Below, piece by piece: positions 59,200 to 64,000 of a stretch of DNA of 64,000 nt; within the stretch, counting starts at the first letter, position 1; each line of letters starts with the position of its first letter. Made by a program: the position numbers and the translations under genes. Below the pieces are notes generated by a model, which saw only the letters and a program-made list of their open reading frames with translations, was not told where the DNA came from and ran no database searches. The DNA is from Oreohelix idahoensis. Its lineage: Eukaryota; Mollusca; Gastropoda; Stylommatophora; Oreohelicidae. The DNA lies in contig JAMPIV010010564.1 of NCBI GenBank assembly GCA_024509875.1, positions 62,001-126,000 on the forward strand, read 5' to 3'.

Positions 59200-60193
59200 T
59201 CGGGCGAGATTTATGCTAAAAACACGCAACACCAGACACGAAGCCAGAGATACCGACCGACTGAAGAGAGGAGCTGTCAGCTTTGATTTATAGCTTACCT
59301 GAGGCCATTGACCTGCAGCCTGCTTCACTACGTCGAGTCAAAACCTGGCCGGTTTAAAATCTTAGAGGGATTTATTCGTGTCATCAAACCTGAGGACGTA
59401 TGTCGAGTCAATCCAGCTGCCTGAAACTTCGCAGGAGCACAGAGATTGTACCTGAGCTACATCTTTAGTCCCCCTCAGTCTTGGGTGGGCTAAAGGAACG
59501 ATCCACAGCAGGTGGTGTGTCAATCGAACTAAGGAGAACAGAACGTTTTGAGAGATGAGTACACATTAGTACCATTTCCGTCGGCAATTGTGAGCATCTA
59601 AGTCAATGAAGAAAACGTGAATTAGCGTAGCAAGAGACAATAATAAGATCATAGTGGATAAATTATATGTAATTAACAGTATAGCTAATAATTGTTATAG
59701 ACGTAATTAACAGCACAGCTGATACCTGTACTATAATTGAATAACAGCACAGCTGATATAATTTTTGTTCATATAATTGGAAAACTTGATGTAATATATT
59801 TATATATCTATATTTGTAAATCATTTATAAACTTACAAATTCATTACATTCCATTCTTCAACATTCACCTTTCAGCACAAGAGTAGATAGTATTTATACT
59901 AAATAAATAATAAGGAAATTGTAATTGAACGACTTGTCAATTTTATCATTGTTAAGTAAAATCTGTTTCCTTGTTTTTTTAATATCACAGTTAGTTACAC
60001 AGCGGAGGTGGCACTTTATGTCGGTCTCCTCTCTACTATTGTTTCGAGATCAGATCATTCACAGCCGTAACTAATTTGTGATACCAGTAGTCCTCTCAGA
60101 CACTGGGACTTCACCATTTTCTGCAGAAATTATATTTCTGTAATTGTCAGTACTATACTGATCCTAAAGCTTAATAAAAACCTCACGCCACAC

Positions 60194-60213
60194 TGGGGGC
60201 TCGTTCCTGGGAT
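60194..60213 (+). other. Primer binding site of element 4, imperfect tRNA-Pro match
   Basis: TGGGGGCTCGTTCCTGGGAT begins two bases after the LTR and matches the tRNA-Pro site of element 3 except for two extra bases in the middle. Confidence 0.75.
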
Positions 60214-60478
60214 ATTTCTATATACCTTGAGCCATACTTAGTCTATTCATCTATCTACACTCTATCTTGTGCCACCCATAGATAACATAAGGAAATTTTT
60301 TTTTGAGAAATTCAATAATATAATTTTTTATTGTTTTCTTAGGAGGAGTACCATTTAGTACTCAGTAAATAGTTGATGCTCACAAAGTTGCACGGAAATT
60401 ATTTGTTCATTTAATTAATTAAGTTTAATTACAATAATTTGGTTATAGTAAATTTACATACCCTCTCTAAGTAACGCC

Positions 60479-61699
60479 ATGGCTGATCTAGTGAAGTTCA
60501 GGACTGCGATCATGCAGATGGGTAAGGAATTAAACATGACAGGTGATGTTCTTACTCAGTATGTCACAACAGAAGCGGACAAACACATGGATAGTGAAGA
60601 AAGAAAGTTGCAATTAGAGAGAGAAAACAAAAGACTGGAAGCTGAGAGAGAAGCCAAGAGATTGGAAGCTGAAAGAGAAACCAAAAGATTAGAAATTGAA
60701 GCCAAGAAATGGGAGGCTGAAAATGAGGCAAAGAAAATTGAAGCTGAGGAAAGGAAATTACAAGGAGAGAGAGACCATCAGTTGAGATTAAAAGAGCTTA
60801 AAATTCAGGCAAATACTGGCAATAATGGTGGTAGCTCACCTCACTCTGAGAGTAGCTCCAGCCAGAGCACCTCAAGTGGGGCCATGAATTTTCATCTGGA
60901 CCCATTTGTTGAGAAATCAGACGCCATTGAGTCGTACCTGGATAGATACGAAAGACTTGCTACTACCTATGGCTTAGGGAAAGAAAAGTTGAGTCTTAAA
61001 CTATCTCAGGGATTGAGAGGTGTGGCCTACGATGAATATTTGAAGCTCTCAAGAGATGACCAGGAAGATCACGAAATCCTGAAGCAGGCACTGCTTGTGA
61101 GATATGAAAAGAACTCAGAATCATATAGAAAGAAATTCCGAACAGCTAAACTTCTTTCAGGAGAAAACTATCACCAATTCTCTGCTAGATTGGAAACCTA
61201 TTTGGAAAAATGGAGTAGTTTAGGAAAGTGTCAGGATCTGAAAGAAATGATAATGATGGAGCAAGTAAAAGAGTCCATGCCTCAAGAAATGAGGAAGTTT
61301 ATCATGGAACAAGGAGCAGAGAGATTGGAAGATATTGTAACTGTTGCTGAGAGATATCAAGCAGCTCAGGCAGAATTATTAGGAAATAAGAAGAAGCAGG
61401 GTGAAAACTTCAAATCATCACAAAATTATACCAAATATGAACAAAAGGACCATACCACAAGGAACAAACAAAGATTTGACCAAAAGGACAAAAACCCTCT
61501 AAGATCGGATAAGACACCTTACCGGAAGGAAGGAAAGTGGTGTGAAACTTGTCTAATGAGTAACCACAATACTGCAGACTGCAGAAGGAAAAAAACACTC
61601 CTTATTACGCTGCGTGTCTCACAACAGGGAACAAGGGAAGGAAGGAACTGGCAGTTAGTCAGAATGACCTCCATCATCCCCCTGTCTGTGAGGAAGTGA
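60479..61699 (+). CDS. gag: gag of element 4
   Basis: A 406-residue open frame starting MADLVKFRTAIMQMGKELNM, the same start as element 3. Residues about 40-110 form a long coiled-coil of KRLEAERE-type repeats. The capsid-like part follows (AMNFHLDPFVEKSD, LKLSQGLRGVAYDEYL, YHQFSARLETYLEKW, FIMEQGAERLED). The knuckle CETCLMSNHNTADC is C-x2-C-x4-H-x4-C. Beyond it the frame is lost at a run of seven A (61589-61595) and ends in about 35 unrelated residues; protease needs a -1 shift there. In element 3 the two are in one frame, so an indel is likelier than programmed shifting. Confidence 0.9.
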   Translation: MADLVKFRTAIMQMGKELNMTGDVLTQYVTTEADKHMDSEERKLQLERENKRLEAEREAKRLEAERETKRLEIEAKKWEAENEAKKIEAEERKLQGERDHQLRLKELKIQANTGNNGGSSPHSESSSSQSTSSGAMNFHLDPFVEKSDAIESYLDRYERLATTYGLGKEKLSLKLSQGLRGVAYDEYLKLSRDDQEDHEILKQALLVRYEKNSESYRKKFRTAKLLSGENYHQFSARLETYLEKWSSLGKCQDLKEMIMMEQVKESMPQEMRKFIMEQGAERLEDIVTVAERYQAAQAELLGNKKKQGENFKSSQNYTKYEQKDHTTRNKQRFDQKDKNPLRSDKTPYRKEGKWCETCLMSNHNTADCRRKKTLLITLRVSQQGTREGRNWQLVRMTSIIPLSVRK

Positions 61700-62757
61700 C
61701 ATGTAATGGCACTAAAATTCAGTGCTTATATGATTCAGGTTTGGAATTCGACTCAGTCGTGAGTGCAACCCTAGTGCACCCTGACCAACTTACCACAGAA
61801 ACAGTGGACATACAAGGGGCAATGCAGGGAACCGGCACCATGACACTTCCCATAGCAAGGATCAACGTGAGAACTCGCTATGTGGAAGGAGTGATTAGAG
61901 CAGCAGTAAGTGATGATCCTATATACCCGCTGGTAATAGGATGTAAATATGTCCTTTTGGGTGACCCAATAAAACCTGTTGTCATGGCAGCAAACCATAC
62001 CAGGTCGAGCACCAAAAAGAAGGAGGGAGATCCAATAAACATTCATCGTACAAAGATGAAAAAGGCTCAAACAGCAGACAGCACATTGAAGCCTTGTTTT
62101 GGCAAATTGCCAAAGGCCCATAACCCTCCAGAGAAAGGAGACTACTATACGGAAAATGGCCTACTCTACAGACAAGCTGGAAAAGGACCTAACTAGCATG
62201 GACAGCTGGTAGTGCCAAAATTCTGTAGGGAGGAAATTATGGAGCAAGAGCATGCTACATCAGGCAGTGGTCACCGAGGAAAAGGGGCCACTGGTCAAAA
62301 TATAGCATTGCGATATTACTGGCCAGGAATAATTGAAGACATAAGTCGGTATATGAAATCCTGTTCAGAACGTAAGCAGGTAACCTCATTCAGAAGCGTA
62401 GACCAGTTACAGGACCTAGGGAAGCATTGTTGCGGACGTAGGCCCACAAAGAAAATACACAAGAGAAAACAACAGGTAGATGCAGTGATAAAGAGACAAC
62501 AAAATCACAAGTCTACTGTTACACCAGTAACCATGGCAACTCTCCGTATTGTACAGAAAGGGGACGAGAGACATCCCACCCCGACTAGATATTTGTCGGA
62601 ACACCATGGCCTGGATCATTTGAAAAATTTGGTTAGTCAGCAACCATTATTAAAAAAGCTGCAGAAACAAACCCGAACTACAGGAGGTAGGAACCAGGGC
62701 TGTACCAAGCAATTGATGGAGACGAGCCCCACTTCGGTATACTGCCCCTTACAATAG
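61696..62757 (+). pseudogene. pol: protease and integrase zinc finger of element 4
   Basis: Protease with CLYDSGLEFDSVVSATLV (DSG at 61732-61740), then VRTRYVEGVIRAAVSDDP and a linker to LKPCFGKLPKAH. A TAG at 62194-62196 interrupts the frame, which continues with LVVPKFCREEI, the zinc-finger His pair (EQEHATSGSGHRG), RYYWPGI and KSCSERKQV, in which the second Cys of the expected C-x2-C is Arg. Beyond about 62400 the sequence no longer resembles integrase; no VD.LGP, TDNG or E of a DDE core is found before 62757. Confidence 0.8.
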
Positions 62758-62846
62758 AAATAGGTGTGGTTCGGCAACGTTGTTGTATTGCCGTCCCCAT
62801 ACACGGTCCACTGGAAGCATTGTTGCGGCTATGGACTGAACAATAG

Positions 62847-64000
62847 CAAGCACAAGCACTCAAGGATGAGATTGACTATCTCTTAAAAGAGAAAATTATT
62901 TCAAAGTCTGAATCTCCCTATAGCTCAAGTGTGGTGCTATTGAGAAAACCGAGTGGTGAACACAGGTTATGTATTGACTATAAGAAGCTATATGCGATCA
63001 CAGAATCTCAGGTGGACCCATTACCTGACACCAACCAGCTGTTCTCTACACTGAGTAAAGCTAGGTATTTATCGAAGGTAGATCTAAGCAAGGGATACTA
63101 CCAAATACCAGTGAAACCAGAAGTTAGGAAAATGCTGGCATTTAGTACATCAGACGGACACTACGAGTTTAATGTACTACCCTTTGGGCTGAAAAATGCT
63201 CCCAGTATCTTTTCAAGAATGATGAGGAAATTGTTGGAACCTCTACAAAATCCCCATATAACTAACTTTATGGATGACATTCTTGTTGCTACAAACACAT
63301 TTGAAGAGCATATAGTAGCGCTCTCCATGTTGTTTGACAGACTGAGAGCCACTGGATTGACTGCACGTCCAACCAAGTGCTATATCGGTTGTAAGGAGTT
63401 GGAATTCCTAGGTCACACTATTTCTACAGGTCATATGTCTCCTGACCCAAAGAATATAGAGAAGTTAAAGAAGGCACCCAGACCTCAAACAAAGAAAGAT
63501 GTGAGATCATTCGTGTCATTATGTGGGTTCTATCAGAAGTACATACCCCACTTTAACTCTCTGTGTGCACCATTAACTAACTTAACTAAAAAAGGACAGC
63601 CTGACAAAATCCAATGGAATGCTGATTGTGAAAAAGCTTACACAGAGCTAAAAGCAAAACTCACCAGCAAACCAATCCTTACGCTACCCGATATCACACA
63701 GGAATTTGTATTAAGTACGGATGCTAGCAGTATAGGTATTGGTGCAACTCTTTTGCAGAAATCAAAAGTCCAGCCGGAGGAACTTTTACCCGTCGCCTAC
63801 GCCAGTAGGAAGCTGAATGCAGCTGAGTTGAACTACTCGACCATAGAGAAAGAATGTTTGGCTCTAATTTGGTCCATCGACAAATTTTCACCTTACCTGT
63901 ATGGGACACACTTCATTGTCCAAAGCGATCACCAGCCTTTAACTTTCTTGGCTGCATCTAAAAAGTTAAATTCGAGATTGTTAAGATGGAGGCTGCTTCT
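62847..64000 (+). CDS. pol: reverse transcriptase and RNase H of element 4 (partial)
   Basis: Open from the TAG at 62844 to the window end. RT motifs in order: EIDYLLKEKIISKSESPYSS, HRLCIDYKKL, SKVDLSKGYYQIPV (first Asp), LPFGLKNAPSIF, FMDD at 63267-63278, ELEFLGHTIS. RNase H: LSTDASSIGIGATLL, YSTIEKECLAL and VQSDHQPLTFL. The domain is uninterrupted over 384 codons and could be functional. Its N-terminal edge lies close to GPLEALLRLWTEQ, a remnant of the post-core integrase, so integrase sequences have been deleted directly upstream. Confidence 0.92.

Larger units (their letters stand above)
58881..60192 (+). repeat. 5' LTR of element 4
   Basis: 1312 bp from TGTCGTGAAACG to ACGCCACA. A 9-bp inverted repeat GCCATCTTG/CAAGATGGC at 59045-59068, TATATAA at 59193 and AATAAAAACC at 60172 are the promoter and polyadenylation candidates. 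The partner LTR is outside the window. Confidence 0.85.
58881..64000 (+). mobile_element. Element 4: Gmr1-like LTR element, subfamily B, right end outside window
   Basis: 5' LTR, tRNA-Pro-like primer site, gag, protease, integrase zinc finger, then directly RT and RNase H running off the window. LTR start TGTCGTGAAA and the coding sequence match element 3. The integrase DDE core is missing although a small piece of the region behind it (GPLEALLRLWTEQ, near 62800) remains, showing an internal deletion or rearrangement. Confidence 0.9.

Noticed and set aside
61589..61595. Programmed -1 frameshift between gag and protease in element 4
   Set aside because: The A run is not in the phase of a canonical slippery heptamer, and element 3 has gag and protease in one frame, so a simple indel is more likely.

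Overview
This window looks like repeat-dense intergenic DNA from an invertebrate animal, probably a lophotrochozoan and plausibly a mollusc. The guess rests on style: tRNA-headed SINEs, RTE-like and RNase H-bearing LINEs with GAA tails, long ATCT, TA and TAC microsatellites, and Ty3/gypsy-like elements with long LTRs. I see no host protein-coding gene that I can name, and no rRNA or tRNA gene. Nearly everything recognisable is a mobile element, often one inside another.

Layout. 1-7134: a Ty3/gypsy-like retrotransposon on the + strand (element 1; its 5' LTR lies outside the window), inserted in the endonuclease domain of an RTE-like LINE whose remainder runs 7135-9670. 10380-13775: two copies of an RNase H-bearing (I/Nimb-like) LINE and two copies of a short GAA-tailed SINE-like repeat, one SINE lying inside a LINE copy. 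14110-30475: one R2-type (zinc finger plus restriction-like endonuclease) LINE cut into four pieces by an unidentified 2.5-kb insert, a solo LTR with a perfect target duplication (18783-20823) and a complete minus-strand LTR element (element 2, 21645-30134). 30588-36060: LINE scraps, two tandem-repeat blocks, a piggyBac-type MITE, a ladder of small hairpins and two tRNA-derived SINEs. 36064-45990: element 3 (minus strand), with a further solo LTR inside its 5' LTR. 46-58.9 kb: microsatellites, LINE scraps, a second solo LTR of the same family, hAT-type MITEs, a Tigger1-like DNA transposon end, a 31-bp hairpin repeat and a tiny orphan ORF. 58881-64000: element 4 (+ strand), running off the window.

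The most interesting system is the set of four LTR elements. Where it can be read, integrase lies upstream of reverse transcriptase (gag-PR-IN-RT-RH). That is the Ty1/copia order, but with Ty3/gypsy-type RT, the arrangement known from Gmr1-like elements. There are two subfamilies: elements 1 and 2 (protease DTG, no CCHC knuckle seen) and elements 3 and 4 (protease DSG, CCHC knuckle in Gag, tRNA-Pro-type primer site). Three of the four have lost a different catalytic block while keeping LTRs and Gag. Element 2 has RT and RNase H removed but near-identical LTRs, so it moved recently and probably in trans. Element 3 lacks a readable IN core and RT. Element 4 has lost the IN DDE core. Elements 1 and 2 also share a one-base frameshift in integrase. 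The picture is of cooperating or parasitic defective copies rather than self-sufficient elements.

All coordinates were read by eye. Element boundaries given with target duplications are firm; the others are approximate.
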